DNA of 64,000 nucleotides from NCBI GenBank assembly GCA_046351595.1, contig JAXLYE010000003.1, positions 124,001 to 188,000 of the forward strand, read 5' to 3'. Below, piece after piece: positions 8,485 to 17,890 of this stretch. How positions within the stretch are numbered: position 1 is the first letter of the stretch; each line of letters starts with the position of its first letter. The notes under the pieces were generated by a model. That model worked only from the letters and a program-made list of their open reading frames with translations. It made no database searches and had not been told where the DNA came from. Source of the stretch: JAXLYE01 sp046351595 (lineage in GTDB: Bacteria; Myxococcota_A; Polyangia; Palsa-1104; JAEUJZ01). Made by a program: the position numbers and the translations under genes.

Positions 8485-9957
8485 GTGGCTCAAAACGACA
8501 AGAATGAGAAGGAAACCGCCACCCGGATCCCGGTGGTGGATGACATCGTGCAGCAGGGCAAGATGGCGCGCGACGAGATGCAGCTCGCGCACGCGCGCTC
8601 GCTGATCGGCGAGCTCGCCGAGCAGGCGGCGGCGCAGCAGATCGCGACCAAGGGCGACCTGATCATGGCGCTGCAGCAGCGCATCGCGGACATCGATCAG
8701 CTGCTCAGCGATCAGGTAAACGAGATCCTGCACGCCGAGCCGTTCCAGAAGCTGGAGGCTTCCTGGCGCGGCCTGCACTTCTTGGTCATGAACACCGAGA
8801 CCAGCACCTCGCTGAAGCTGCGCGTGCTGCCGGCGACCAAGAAGGAGCTCCTGAGCGACGTCGAGAAGGCCTCGGAGTTCGACCAGTCGACGCTGTTCAA
8901 GAAGGTCTACGAGGAGGAGTTCGGGACCTTCGGCGGCCACCCCTACGGCTGCCTGATCGGCGACTACGAGTTCGGGCGGCACCCGCAGGACCTGGCGCTG
9001 CTCGAGAAGATCTCGAACGTGGCGGCGGCCGCGCACGCGCCGTTCATCGCCGCGGCCAGCCCGAAGCTGTTCGACATGGACAGCTTCAACGAGCTGGCGC
9101 AGCCGCGCGACCTGGCCAAGCTGTTCGAGTCGTCGGAGCTCATCAAGTGGCGCTCGTTCCGGGAGTCCGAGGACTCGCGCTACGTCTCGCTGGCGCTGCC
9201 GCACGTGCTGATGCGGCTGCCGTATGGGCCCAAGACCATCCCGGTCGAGGAGTTCAACTTCGTCGAGGACACCGACGGCAGCGATCCCAAGAAGTACCTG
9301 TGGGGCAACGCCGCGTTCGTCCTGGGGCAGCGCATCACCAACGCCTTCTCGCTGCACCACTGGTGCGCCGCGATCCGCGGCGTCGAGGGCGGCGGCATCG
9401 TCCAGGGCCTGCCCGCGCACACCTTCCGCACCGACGAGGGCGACATCGCGCTCAAGTGCCCGACCGAGATCGCGATCACCGACCGCCGCGAGAAGGAGCT
9501 GAACGACCTGGGCTTCATCAGCCTGGTGCACTGCAAGGGGACGGACTACGCCGCCTTCTTCGGCGGCCAGACCACGAACAAGCCCAAGGCGTACAGCACG
9601 CCGCAGGCGAACGCGAACGCATTCCTGTCCGCGCAGCTGCCGTACATCCTGGCCAGCTCGCGCTTCGCCCACTACCTCAAGGCGATCATGCGCGACAAGA
9701 TCGGCAGCTTCCTCACGCGCGAGAACGTCGAGAAGTTCCTGAACGACTGGATCGCGAACTACATCCTGCTGCGCGACGACGCCGGCCAGGAGACCAAGGC
9801 CAAGTACCCGCTGCGCGAGGCGCGCGTCGATGTCACCGAGGTCGCGGGCAAGCCGGGCAGCTACCGCGCCGTGGTGTTCCTGCGGCCGCACTTCCAGCTC
9901 AACGAGCTGACCGCGTCGCTGCGCCTGGTCGCGGAGCTGCCGCCGCCGGCGGCCTAG
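8485..9957 (+). CDS. tssC: T6SS sheath large subunit TssC (VipB)
   Basis: 490 residues, GTG start after GAAGGAGCAGCAAC, which is a good ribosome binding site. TssC is the large sheath subunit; its C-terminal beta strands interlock with TssB and neighbouring TssC units. Recognisable family features are EPFQKLEASWRGLHFLV (about residues 90-106), GCLIGDYEFGRHPQDLALL, PYGPKTIPVEEFNF, LWGNAAFVLGQRI, and the C-terminal LRPHFQLNELTASLRLVAELP strand near the end. The length is normal for the family. No truncation or frameshift is visible. Confidence 0.97.
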   Translation: MAQNDKNEKETATRIPVVDDIVQQGKMARDEMQLAHARSLIGELAEQAAAQQIATKGDLIMALQQRIADIDQLLSDQVNEILHAEPFQKLEASWRGLHFLVMNTETSTSLKLRVLPATKKELLSDVEKASEFDQSTLFKKVYEEEFGTFGGHPYGCLIGDYEFGRHPQDLALLEKISNVAAAAHAPFIAAASPKLFDMDSFNELAQPRDLAKLFESSELIKWRSFRESEDSRYVSLALPHVLMRLPYGPKTIPVEEFNFVEDTDGSDPKKYLWGNAAFVLGQRITNAFSLHHWCAAIRGVEGGGIVQGLPAHTFRTDEGDIALKCPTEIAITDRREKELNDLGFISLVHCKGTDYAAFFGGQTTNKPKAYSTPQANANAFLSAQLPYILASSRFAHYLKAIMRDKIGSFLTRENVEKFLNDWIANYILLRDDAGQETKAKYPLREARVDVTEVAGKPGSYRAVVFLRPHFQLNELTASLRLVAELPPPAA

Positions 9958-10049
9958 TCGAGTCCGTGGGCCTGAATTGCTGACCACGCGCCGCGGCTCC
10001 GTTCCGGGTAGGAAGACCGGGCGGAGCGCGGCCCAGGGAGACTTCTACG

Positions 10050-10574
10050 ATGCAGAACATATTCTGGGAGATTGACGGAATCAAAGGAGAGTCCACGTCC
10101 GACCAGGGCAAGGACATGATCGAGCTCCTTCAGTATTCGCACAGCATGACGCAGCCCATCGATCGCAACGGCTCGGCGCTGGGCCGCGCGATCGGCCGCG
10201 TCATGCACTCGGACTTCACCGTCACCAAGTACTTCGATCTGGCGTCGCCCATCCTTCAGGAGAAGTGCTGCGGCGGCAACAACATCAAGTCGATGATGAT
10301 CCACGTCTGGAAGGCCGACGCCACGGGCAAGCCGGTGGAGTATTTCACCATCGGCTTCGCCGGCTGCATCATCTCGTCGATCGACATCTCGGGCAGCGGC
10401 GACCGGCCGGTCGAGACCGTGTCCTTCAACTTCCAGTCCATCAAGTGGACGTACGTCCAGCAGGACAAGGAGAAGGGCGGCAAGAAGGGCCAGGCTGCTG
10501 CCGACGACTCGGTGTCCGAGGCTGCGAGCGGCTCGGCCGCCAGCGCGGCGCCGCCGCCGTCGCCGAAGGCCTGA
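10050..10574 (+). CDS. hcp: T6SS tube protein Hcp (TssD), paralogue 1
   Basis: 174 residues. Hcp hexamers stack into the inner tube and chaperone small effectors. The core (residues 1-145) opens with FWEIDGIKGES, contains the extended beta region through DFTVTKYFDLASP, and ends in the ETVSFNFQSIKWTY strand that is conserved in Hcp. A tail of about 30 residues rich in Ala, Ser and Pro follows and is absent from the second copy. It is the first of two tandem Hcp genes, 79 bases apart, that are clearly related but far from identical. Ribosome binding site AGGGAGA is 10 bases upstream. Confidence 0.95.
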   Translation: MQNIFWEIDGIKGESTSDQGKDMIELLQYSHSMTQPIDRNGSALGRAIGRVMHSDFTVTKYFDLASPILQEKCCGGNNIKSMMIHVWKADATGKPVEYFTIGFAGCIISSIDISGSGDRPVETVSFNFQSIKWTYVQQDKEKGGKKGQAAADDSVSEAASGSAASAAPPPSPKA

Positions 10575-10653
10575 TAGGGGTAGCCACCGCAATCCAATGT
10601 TCTAGACCCGGCGCGGTGACAAGAGCGCGCGCGGAGCCAGATAGGAAACACAG

Positions 10654-11148
10654 ATGCAACCATTCCTCGCATTACTGGAGATCGACGGCATCAAGGGTGA
10701 GTCGACCGCCAAGCAGGGCAAGGACCAGATCGAGATCCTGTCCTTCACCAACGGGCAGGCCATGCCGATGATCGCGGGCAACTCGAACACCAGCCGCGCC
10801 AGCGGGCGCGCCGATCACAAGGACTTCACGATCACCAAGCTGCTCGACCTCGCGTCGCCGACGCTGTACGAGAAGTGCACCGCGGGGCAGGAGATCAAGA
10901 CGGTCAAGCTGCACGTGTTCAAGGCCGACGCCAAGGGCGCGGCGCTCGAGTTCATGACGTACCTGTTCGAGAACTGCCTGATCACCAGCATCGCGATGTC
11001 CGGCTCGCAGGACGGGCAGCCGAACGAGACCATCTCGTTCAACTACCTGACCGTGAAGTGGACGTACAACCAGCAGGAGGCGGCCAAGGGCGGCAAGAAG
11101 GGCAAGACCGAAGGCGGCTGGTCGGTCAAAGAGAACAAGAAGATCTGA
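10654..11148 (+). CDS. hcp: T6SS tube protein Hcp (TssD), paralogue 2
   Basis: 164 residues. Second Hcp in tandem. The same landmarks occur in the same order: LEIDGIKGES near the start, DFTITKLLDLASP in the middle, and ETISFNYLTVKWTYNQQEAAKGGKKG at the end. It lacks the Ala/Pro tail of the first copy. Divergence is spread along the protein, so this is an old duplication rather than a recent copy. Two Hcp proteins in one operon could form mixed tubes or serve different cargo; the sequence alone does not decide. tssE begins 17 bases downstream. Confidence 0.95.
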   Translation: MQPFLALLEIDGIKGESTAKQGKDQIEILSFTNGQAMPMIAGNSNTSRASGRADHKDFTITKLLDLASPTLYEKCTAGQEIKTVKLHVFKADAKGAALEFMTYLFENCLITSIAMSGSQDGQPNETISFNYLTVKWTYNQQEAAKGGKKGKTEGGWSVKENKKI

Positions 11149-11165
11149 GGCCGTAGGGAGAGCCC

Positions 11166-11675
11166 ATGCCGCCCGTGCGCCCCGTCGCCCGCGTGCCGCT
11201 GTTCGAGCGGCTGACCGATCGTGAGCCGCTGCAGCCGTCCGAGCCGCAGCCGCAGCGGACCTTCACGCGCCGCGAGCTCCTGCGCTCGATCCAGGAGGAG
11301 CTCACGCGCCTTTTGAACACGCGGACCTCGCAGCCGGCGCGCACGCTGCTGGGCCAGGAGCGCACGGTGATGAATTACGGAGCCGGGGATCTCGGCTGGG
11401 TGACGCCGCAGGATCCGCAGGCGCAGCGCGAGCTCGGGCAGCTCTTGTCCGAGACCATCGCCGCGTTCGAGCCGCGGCTCGAGTCGGTGCGGGTCGCGGT
11501 CGAGCGCTACCTGCCGCGCACCCAGGGGCTGGTGCTGGTCATCTCGGGCGTGCTCGTCTTCGACGAGGTGCGCGAGCCGGTTTCGTTCCCGGTGGCGGTG
11601 CGCGCGCCCGGCTCGGCCGCCGAGACCGGGGCTCGCGACAAGGCAGCAGGCCGCGAGCCCGGAGGCACGCCGTGA
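11166..11675 (+). CDS. tssE: T6SS baseplate protein TssE (gp25-like)
   Basis: 169 residues, with AGGGAGAG upstream of the ATG. TssE is the gp25-type wedge component that nucleates sheath polymerisation. The N-terminus PLFERL is followed by a helical region with RRELLRSIQEELTRLLNTR (about 36-54), then NYGAGDLG and a C-terminal domain with the gp25 pattern of an AFEPRLESVRV strand. The tail after about residue 145 is longer and more Ala/Gly-rich than in many TssE proteins. Its stop codon overlaps the tssF start by 4 bases. Confidence 0.93.
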   Translation: MPPVRPVARVPLFERLTDREPLQPSEPQPQRTFTRRELLRSIQEELTRLLNTRTSQPARTLLGQERTVMNYGAGDLGWVTPQDPQAQRELGQLLSETIAAFEPRLESVRVAVERYLPRTQGLVLVISGVLVFDEVREPVSFPVAVRAPGSAAETGARDKAAGREPGGTP

Positions 11676-13483
11676 CGCTGGAGGGACGCGACAACCTCTT
11701 GCGCGCCTACCAGCGCGAGCTCATGTACCTGCGCCAGGCCGGGGCCGCGTTCGCGGCGCGCTACCCCAAGATCGCGGCGCGGCTGGAGCTGTCCGCGGAC
11801 GCCTCGGCCGACCCGCACGTCGAGCGCCTGATCGAGTCGTTCGCTTTCTTGACCGCGCGTCTGCAAGAGCAGATCGACGGCGAGTTCACCCAGTTCACCG
11901 GCTCGCTGCTCGAGGTCCTCTATCCGCACCTGCAGCAGCCGGTGCCGTCGATGGCCATCGCCCGCTTCGAGGTCGACGCCGAGCAGGGCCTGCCGCCGTC
12001 CGGCTTCGACCTGGCGACCGGGACGCCGCTGTTCGCGCGCACGGACGGCGGCTCGCTGTGCCGCTTCCGCACCACGATGCCGCTTGTGCTGTGGCCGATC
12101 GAGATCACCGAGGCGGCGCTCGAGCCGACGGATCGCTACCCGTGCCTCGACGGGCGCACCTCGGCGCTGGCGGTGCTGCGGCTGCGGCTCTTGTGCCGCT
12201 CGGGCTCCTTCTCGCAGCTCGGGCTGCGCACGCTGCGGCTGTTCCTGTCGGCCGAGCCGCAGGTCGCCTTCCGGCTCTACGATCTCTTGGCCGGCTCGAT
12301 CCTCGGCGTGGCGCTCTTGCCCGACGGGCGGCCCGAGCCGGAGCTCCTGGGCCGCGGCGCGCTGCGCCCGGTCGGCCTGGATGCCGAGGAGTCCATCCTG
12401 CCCAGCCCCGCGCACGGCCACCCCGCCTACCGGCTGCTGCAGGAGTACTTCCTGTTCCCGGACAAGTTCCTGTTCTTCGATATCGACCTGCCGCGCTACG
12501 CCGGCGCACAGCGCTCGGTCGACGTGCTGCTGCTCTTGTCCGAGTCGCCGCGCGGCCTGCCGGTGGGCACCGACACGTTCCTGCTCGGCTGCGCGCCGAT
12601 CATCAACCTGTTCCAGAAGGTCAGCGAGCCGATCCGCCTGACCCAGAAGCGCCTAGAGTACCCCCTCGTCCCCGACAAGCGCAACGAGCGCACGACCGAG
12701 GTGCACTCGATCCGCAAGGTCTCGATCTCGGCGGACCCGACCTCGCGCGACGAGATCGCGCCCTACTTCTCGTTCAACCACCCGGCGAGCGGCCTTTCAC
12801 ACAGCGCCTTCTACCGCGCGCGGCGGCAGCCGACCGGGCGCAAGGATCTGCCGGGCACCGAGATGTTCCTGTCGTTCGTCGATCTCAACGCGCACCCGAG
12901 CCAGCCGGCGGCGCCGACGGTGTTCGCGCACACGCTGTGCACCAACCGCGACCTGGCGGCGCAGATGACCGCGGGCGCGCTGCTGCAGCTCGAGAAGGCG
13001 GCGCCGGTGCGGCGCGTGACGTGCGTGCGCAAGCCGACCGAGCCCGTCGAGCCGCCGCTCGGCAAGAGCGGCCTGTGGCGCCTGGTCTCGCAGCTCTCGC
13101 TCAACCACCTGTCGCTATCGGGCGGCGCGGGCGGCGAGGCGACGCAGGCGCTGCGCGAGATCCTGCGCCTGAACTGCCTCAAGCTCGACGCCGCGGCCGA
13201 GAACCAGATCGCCGGCATCACGCAGGTCGGCACGCGGCCCAAGACGCTGCAGATCGGCATCGACGCCTGGCGCGGCTTCTGCCAGGGGCTCGAGGTCTCG
13301 CTCACCGTGGATGAATCGTTATACGTCGGCTCGAGCGCGCTGATGATGTCGGCGGTGCTCAGCCGCTTCCTCGGGATGTATGTCGCCGTCAACTCGTTCG
13401 CGCAGCTCGTGCTGCGCAGCGAGCAGCGGCAGGGAGAGTGGATCCGGTGGCCAGCCAGGACCGGCACACAGCCGCTACTGTGA
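11672..13483 (+). CDS. tssF: T6SS baseplate protein TssF (ImpG/VasA)
   Basis: 603 residues, GTG start overlapping the tssE stop. TssF forms the wedge trimer with TssG. The N-terminal signature is clear: YQRELMYLRQAGAAFAARYPKIAARL (about residues 10-35), then ADPHVERLIESFAFLTARLQ and the LEVLYPHLQQPVPSM segment typical of ImpG. The C-terminal region contains LFLGMYV-type strands near SRFLGMYVAVNSFAQLVL. The length is normal. The 3' end overlaps tssG by about 46 bases when the first GTG of tssG is used. Confidence 0.95.
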   Translation: MTLEGRDNLLRAYQRELMYLRQAGAAFAARYPKIAARLELSADASADPHVERLIESFAFLTARLQEQIDGEFTQFTGSLLEVLYPHLQQPVPSMAIARFEVDAEQGLPPSGFDLATGTPLFARTDGGSLCRFRTTMPLVLWPIEITEAALEPTDRYPCLDGRTSALAVLRLRLLCRSGSFSQLGLRTLRLFLSAEPQVAFRLYDLLAGSILGVALLPDGRPEPELLGRGALRPVGLDAEESILPSPAHGHPAYRLLQEYFLFPDKFLFFDIDLPRYAGAQRSVDVLLLLSESPRGLPVGTDTFLLGCAPIINLFQKVSEPIRLTQKRLEYPLVPDKRNERTTEVHSIRKVSISADPTSRDEIAPYFSFNHPASGLSHSAFYRARRQPTGRKDLPGTEMFLSFVDLNAHPSQPAAPTVFAHTLCTNRDLAAQMTAGALLQLEKAAPVRRVTCVRKPTEPVEPPLGKSGLWRLVSQLSLNHLSLSGGAGGEATQALREILRLNCLKLDAAAENQIAGITQVGTRPKTLQIGIDAWRGFCQGLEVSLTVDESLYVGSSALMMSAVLSRFLGMYVAVNSFAQLVLRSEQRQGEWIRWPARTGTQPLL

Positions 13484-14571
13484 CCCTGTCCGTCCCGGTG
13501 GCGCCGAGCGACGAGCTCTGGGCGCGGCCGCAGGCGTTCGACTTCGAGCAGGCCGTGCGCCTGCTCGAGATGCTGCGCCCCGACGCGGTGCCGGTCGGTG
13601 AGGGCGCGGATCCGCAGGCCGAGCCGGTGCGCTTCCGCTCGTCGTTCAGCCTCGGATTCCCGGCCAGCGAGGTCCAGGATCTGCGCGCCGGCGCGGGCGG
13701 CGTGCCCGAGCTCAGCGTCAACTTCCTCGGGCTGGGCGGCGCGCTCGGGCCGCTGCCGCACGCGCTGACCGAGTGGGTGCTTTCGCGCAACGGCGCCAAG
13801 GACTTCGCGCTGCGCGACTTTTTGGATCTGTTCAACCACCGCCTCGTCTCGATCTGGTTCCGCGCGCGCAAGCAGGCCCGCCTCGGCATGCAGTGGAGCA
13901 CGCCCGAGGAGCAGCGCTTCGCCGACTACCTGCGCGCCGTGATCGGCCTGCTCGGCGAGGGGCTGCAGGAGCGCATGGCGGTCCCGGATCGGGCGCTGTT
14001 GCGCTACGCCGGCCTGCTCAGCAAGCGGCCGCGCGACGTGACGGGGCTCGGGGTCCTCTTGCGCGATCACTTCGGCGTGCCGGTCGAGATCCGCCCGCAC
14101 CGCGGCGCCTTCCGCGCGCTCGATCCGGACCGCCACACGCTGCTCGGCGCCCGGGGCCAGAACCGCGCGCTCGGCGAGACCACGATCCTCGGCACGCGCG
14201 TCTGGGATCAGCAGGCCGGCCTCGAGGTGCGCCTGGGCCCCCTGCCCTTCCGCAGCTACACCGACTTTCTGCCTGGCCGCCCCGGGCACACCGCGCTGCG
14301 CGAGCTCGTGCGCTTCTACGTCGGGCCGGGGCTGGATCTGGCGATCACGCTGATCGTGCAGGGCGAGGACATCCCGCCGGCGCGGCTGGGAGCGGGCACC
14401 ACCGCGGTGCTGGGCCAGGCCGCGTTCTTGACCTTCGGCACCCGGCTGCGCGGCCTGTTCACGATCGCGCTGGGCGTGCTGCGCGCCTTCTCGCAGCCCG
14501 AGAGCCAGGACGACCCAGCCGGAGCCCAAGCAGCAGCAGCCCAAGGAGGAGCGCATGGCCGAGCCGGATGA
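13438..14571 (+). CDS. tssG: T6SS baseplate protein TssG (ImpH/VasB)
   Basis: 377 residues from the GTG at 13438; a second GTG at 13447 is equally spaced from the AGGGAGAG ribosome binding site and would remove three residues. TssG bridges two TssF copies in the wedge. Family marks are FDFEQAVRLLEMLRPDAVPVGEG (about 28-50), VRFRSSFSLGFPASEV, a NFLGLGGALGPLPHALTEWVL block, and DFLDLFNHRLVSIWFRARK. These are the standard ImpH motifs in the standard order. The stop codon lies 17 bases inside vgrG. Confidence 0.95.
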   Translation: MDPVASQDRHTAATVTLSVPVAPSDELWARPQAFDFEQAVRLLEMLRPDAVPVGEGADPQAEPVRFRSSFSLGFPASEVQDLRAGAGGVPELSVNFLGLGGALGPLPHALTEWVLSRNGAKDFALRDFLDLFNHRLVSIWFRARKQARLGMQWSTPEEQRFADYLRAVIGLLGEGLQERMAVPDRALLRYAGLLSKRPRDVTGLGVLLRDHFGVPVEIRPHRGAFRALDPDRHTLLGARGQNRALGETTILGTRVWDQQAGLEVRLGPLPFRSYTDFLPGRPGHTALRELVRFYVGPGLDLAITLIVQGEDIPPARLGAGTTAVLGQAAFLTFGTRLRGLFTIALGVLRAFSQPESQDDPAGAQAAAAQGGAHGRAG

Positions 14572-16600
14572 CTTCATCCTCGTCAGCACGCCGGCCAAGG
14601 ACGCGCTGATCCTCGACGGGCTGTCGGGCAGCGAGGCGCTGTCGACGCCGTTCTGCATCACGCTGGACCTTCTGTCGACCGACCTGAAGCTCGACTTCAA
14701 GAAGCTCTTGGGCGAGCCGGCCGGCGTCACCCTCAAGCTCATGGACGGCTCCGAGCGCTACCTGCACGGGCGCATCACGCGCTTCTCGCAGGTCGGCTTC
14801 GATCCGCGCGCGGTGCGCTACCGCGCCGAGCTGCGGCCGTGGCTGTACCTCTTGGGCATGCACAGCGACAACCGCATCTTCCAGAAGAAGTCGACGCCCG
14901 AGATCCTCGACGAGATCTTCGGGGATCTCGGCTTCAAGGACGTCAAGAACGCGCTCAAGGGCAGCTACGCCAAGCGCGAGTACTGCGTTCAGTACAACGA
15001 GACGACGCTGGACTTCGTCTCGCGCCTGCTCGAGGACGAGGGCATCCACTACTTCTTCGAGCACGAGAAGGACAAGCACACCCTGGTCCTGGCCGACGAT
15101 CCCGACGCCTACGCCGCGTGCAAGGGCGCCAGCGAGGTGTACCTGTCGCGCTACGACCTGGAGAAGGACGACTACATCTGGGAGTGCGCCTACGAGGAGT
15201 CCGTGACCTCGACCGGCCAGGCGCTGTGCGACTACAGCTTCGAGGTGCCGTCGACGGATCTGTACGTGAAGGTCGACGCCGACAAGCCCGAGCGCCTCTT
15301 GTACGACTACCCCGGCACCTACGCCGAGGGCAGCGTCGGCGAGGCGCGCGCCAAGCTGCGCGTCGAGGCGCACGAGCAGGCGCAGAAGATCCTCTCGGGC
15401 CAGAGCACCTGCCGCGGCTTCGTCTCGGGCGGCAAGTTCAAGCTCAAGGGCCACGGCCGCAGCGAGCTGGAAAAGGAGTACGTGCTGCGCAGCATCGAGC
15501 ACGCGGCCGACCGCCAGGGCTACAAGAACCGCTTCACCGCGCACCCCGCGGACACCGTGTTCCGGCCGCCCGTGCGCACGCGCCGGCCGCGCATCCACGG
15601 CAGCCAGACCGCGCTCGTCGTCGGTAAGTCCGGCGAGGAGATCTGGACCGACAAGTACGGCCGCATCAAGGTCCAGTTCTACTGGGACCGCCGCGGCAAG
15701 AAGGACGAGAACAGCTCGTGCTGGGTGCGCGTGGCGCAGGGCTGGGCCGGCAAGGGCTACGGCAGCTTCTTTCTGCCGCGCATGGGGCAGGAGGTCGTGG
15801 TCAGCTTCCTCGAGGGCGATCCGGATCGGCCGCTGATCACGGGCGCGGTCTACAACGCGCAGCAGACGCTGACCTATGCGCTGCCCGACAACCAGACGCG
15901 CAGCTGGATCCACACCCGCACGAGCAAGGACGGCGGCGGCTACAACGAGATCTTCCTCGAGGACAAGAAGGACGAGGAGCTCATCAACATCGTCGCGCAG
16001 AAGGACTACAAGCTCGAGGTCAAGCACGAGCGCTACGAGAAGATCAAGGAGAAGGACTCGCTCAAGGTCGAGGGCGAGCGCGAGCAGGACATCGGCAAGA
16101 CCGACAAGCTCAAGGTCAAGGACACGCGCGAGATCGAGATCACCGAGGGCGACCACAAGCTCACGGTCAAGAAGGGCGCGCGCGAGATCGCGGTCGAGAA
16201 GGGCGACGAGAAGCACACGGTCGCGGGCGAGCGCGAGGTCAAGATCACCAAGGACGAGAAGCACACCAACGAGGCCGCGTTCACCCACGGCGTCGAGAAG
16301 GACTACAAGCTGACGATCAAGGGGAACCTGATCATCAGCGTCGACGGCGAGATCAAGATCGAGGCCAAGAAGAAGATCAAGATCGACGGCAAGGACGCGC
16401 TCGAGGTCGAGGCGGCGAAGGACGTGAAGCTCAAGGCCGGCATGAACTTCAAGCAGGAGGCCGGCATGAACCTCGAGGTGAAGGCCGGCATCGGCCTGAA
16501 GCAGGAGGGCGTGACCGTCGACCTCAAGGCGTCGGCGACGCTCAAGGCCGAGGCGGGCGCGGTGGCGGGCCTGAAGGGCGCGCTGGTGCAGATCAACTGA
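14555..16600 (+). CDS. vgrG: T6SS spike protein VgrG (TssI)
   Basis: 681 residues. VgrG trimers form the spike on the Hcp tube. The gp27-like part spans roughly residues 1-330, with the YCVQYNETTLDFVSRLLEDEGIHYFF landmark near 148-173. The gp5 OB-fold and neck follow (TDKYGRIKVQFYWDR and SCWVRVAQGWAGKGYGSFFLPRMGQEV). From about residue 480 to the end the chain is a long series of short Lys/Glu-rich beta repeats (patterns such as KLTVKKG and KLKAGMN), the triple-stranded needle. No enzymatic C-terminal domain is evident, so effectors would have to be loaded by adaptors or by the PAAR-like protein downstream. Confidence 0.97.
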   Translation: MAEPDDFILVSTPAKDALILDGLSGSEALSTPFCITLDLLSTDLKLDFKKLLGEPAGVTLKLMDGSERYLHGRITRFSQVGFDPRAVRYRAELRPWLYLLGMHSDNRIFQKKSTPEILDEIFGDLGFKDVKNALKGSYAKREYCVQYNETTLDFVSRLLEDEGIHYFFEHEKDKHTLVLADDPDAYAACKGASEVYLSRYDLEKDDYIWECAYEESVTSTGQALCDYSFEVPSTDLYVKVDADKPERLLYDYPGTYAEGSVGEARAKLRVEAHEQAQKILSGQSTCRGFVSGGKFKLKGHGRSELEKEYVLRSIEHAADRQGYKNRFTAHPADTVFRPPVRTRRPRIHGSQTALVVGKSGEEIWTDKYGRIKVQFYWDRRGKKDENSSCWVRVAQGWAGKGYGSFFLPRMGQEVVVSFLEGDPDRPLITGAVYNAQQTLTYALPDNQTRSWIHTRTSKDGGGYNEIFLEDKKDEELINIVAQKDYKLEVKHERYEKIKEKDSLKVEGEREQDIGKTDKLKVKDTREIEITEGDHKLTVKKGAREIAVEKGDEKHTVAGEREVKITKDEKHTNEAAFTHGVEKDYKLTIKGNLIISVDGEIKIEAKKKIKIDGKDALEVEAAKDVKLKAGMNFKQEAGMNLEVKAGIGLKQEGVTVDLKASATLKAEAGAVAGLKGALVQIN

Positions 16601-16635
16601 TCGCGACGAGAGCGGGAGCGAAGGCGGAGCGCACC

Positions 16636-17529
16636 ATGGACCAGAAGGACACAGCCGCACAGCCCGGGGGCCGCGGCGGCGACCAGGCGGAGCGCCGCGT
16701 GCACATCGAGCGCGACGAGGCCGGGCGGCTGCGCCAGCGCGCCGAGCTCGCGAACGAGGTGCTGGACGGGGAGCTCGTGCAGCTCGACGAGGCCGGGCGG
16801 ATCACGCTGCGCGCGCACTTCCGCGCCGGCGTGGAGGACGGCGAGATGGAGGTCCGCGCCGATGGGCGGCCGCTCTTGCGCCAGGGCATGCGGCGCGGCA
16901 AGCGGCACGGCAGCCAGGTCCTTTACGACGACACCGGCGCCGTGACCTGCGAGGCCAGCTACCGCGACGGCCTGCTCGAGGGCGAGCGGCGGCTGTACGG
17001 CGCCGGCGGCGTGCTTTTGCGGCGCGAGCGCTACGTCGGCGGCCAGCTCGAGGGCGTGATCGAGGACTTCTTCGCCGACGGCCGGCTGCGCATCGAGGCG
17101 CCGCATAAGGCCGGCGCGCGCCACGGCGAGCAGCGGCGCTACCACCCGGGCGGCCAGCTCGCCGAGCGCCAGAGCTTCTCGCACGGCGAGCCGCAGGGCC
17201 AGCCCGAGCGCTTCGACGAGCGCGGCCGGGCGCAGGCGGCTCCGGCGGCCGGCGCGGCGCCGTCTGCTGCAGCGGAAATCAAGTCTGTTAAAGCAGACGA
17301 TCCATCTGCTAAAGCAGCCGGTCCGTCTGCTCGAGCGGCCTCGCCGCCGCCGCGCCCGACGCCAAAGGTCGAAGCGCCAAAGGTCGAAGCGCCCAAGCCC
17401 GAGGCGCCCAAGCCCGAGGCCCGCGCCGCGCGACCCGAGCCGGTGCCGCAGACGCCGGGGCTGGCGGCGCTGACGCGGCGGACCGCGGCGCCGGGCACGG
17501 GGCCCGCCACTTCCGAGAGAAAGGGGTGA
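16636..17529 (+). CDS. MORN_2/YwqK-like repeat protein
   Basis: 297 residues. The central part (about 40-195) is built from MORN_2-type repeats, each with a G-x-L-x-G/H-G core and a following aromatic or basic strand (for example DGELVQLDEAGRITLRAHF and HGEQRRYHPGGQLAERQSF). Such proteins are often annotated as the YwqK family of antitoxins. A low-complexity tail rich in Ala, Pro, Lys and Glu follows, with two short PKVEAP and two short PKPEAP copies. It lies 35 bases after vgrG and 3 bases before the PAAR-like gene, the usual place for spike adaptors, immunity proteins or effectors. Which of these it is cannot be told from sequence. The tail codons include an unusual AT-richer patch around 17275-17330. 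Confidence 0.7.
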   Translation: MDQKDTAAQPGGRGGDQAERRVHIERDEAGRLRQRAELANEVLDGELVQLDEAGRITLRAHFRAGVEDGEMEVRADGRPLLRQGMRRGKRHGSQVLYDDTGAVTCEASYRDGLLEGERRLYGAGGVLLRRERYVGGQLEGVIEDFFADGRLRIEAPHKAGARHGEQRRYHPGGQLAERQSFSHGEPQGQPERFDERGRAQAAPAAGAAPSAAAEIKSVKADDPSAKAAGPSARAASPPPRPTPKVEAPKVEAPKPEAPKPEARAARPEPVPQTPGLAALTRRTAAPGTGPATSERKG

Positions 17530-17532
17530 ACC

Positions 17533-17877
17533 ATGGGGATGCCGCTGTGCAACGGATCGCTCTTGCAGTGCAGCTTCGGCGCAGCGCCGAGCGCGATGGT
17601 CGTGATCCCGGTGAGCCAGGTGCTGATGAAGCAGCCGGCCGCGACGATCATGGACCACGTCCCGATGATGAACATCATGCCGTTCGGGGCGTGCGCGGCG
17701 CCGCCGATGGTGATGACGCCGGTGTGCGTGCCGGCGACGCCGGCGCCGTGGGTGCCGGGCGCGCCGACGGTGCTGCTCGGAGGCAAGCCGGCGCTCGACT
17801 CCAACTCGATGCTGATGTGCGCGATGGGCGGCGTGATCAAGCCGGTGCTCGGTGAGCCCACGGTGAAGACGCCGTGA
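17533..17877 (+). CDS. PAAR-like spike tip protein (DUF4280 type)
   Basis: 114 residues, rich in Met, Pro, Cys and Gly. The start MPLCNGSLLQCSFGAAPS and the later VLLGGKPALDSNSMLMCAMGGVIKP are the paired motifs of the PAAR-like DUF4280 family. These proteins form a metal-bound cone capping the VgrG spike. The conserved Cys residues near 6, 13, 54, 65 and 95 may bind metal or form disulfides. No C-terminal toxin domain is fused. It starts 3 bases after the MORN gene and is followed 13 bases later by a Pro-rich coiled-coil gene. Confidence 0.88.
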   Translation: MGMPLCNGSLLQCSFGAAPSAMVVIPVSQVLMKQPAATIMDHVPMMNIMPFGACAAPPMVMTPVCVPATPAPWVPGAPTVLLGGKPALDSNSMLMCAMGGVIKPVLGEPTVKTP

Positions 17878-17890
17878 GGTCGAGGCGCTG

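Noticed and set aside
15960..16600. Direct repeats at the end of vgrG as a CRISPR array
   Set aside because: The repeats are imperfect, in frame and encode the beta-helical needle of VgrG; there are no spacers of constant length.
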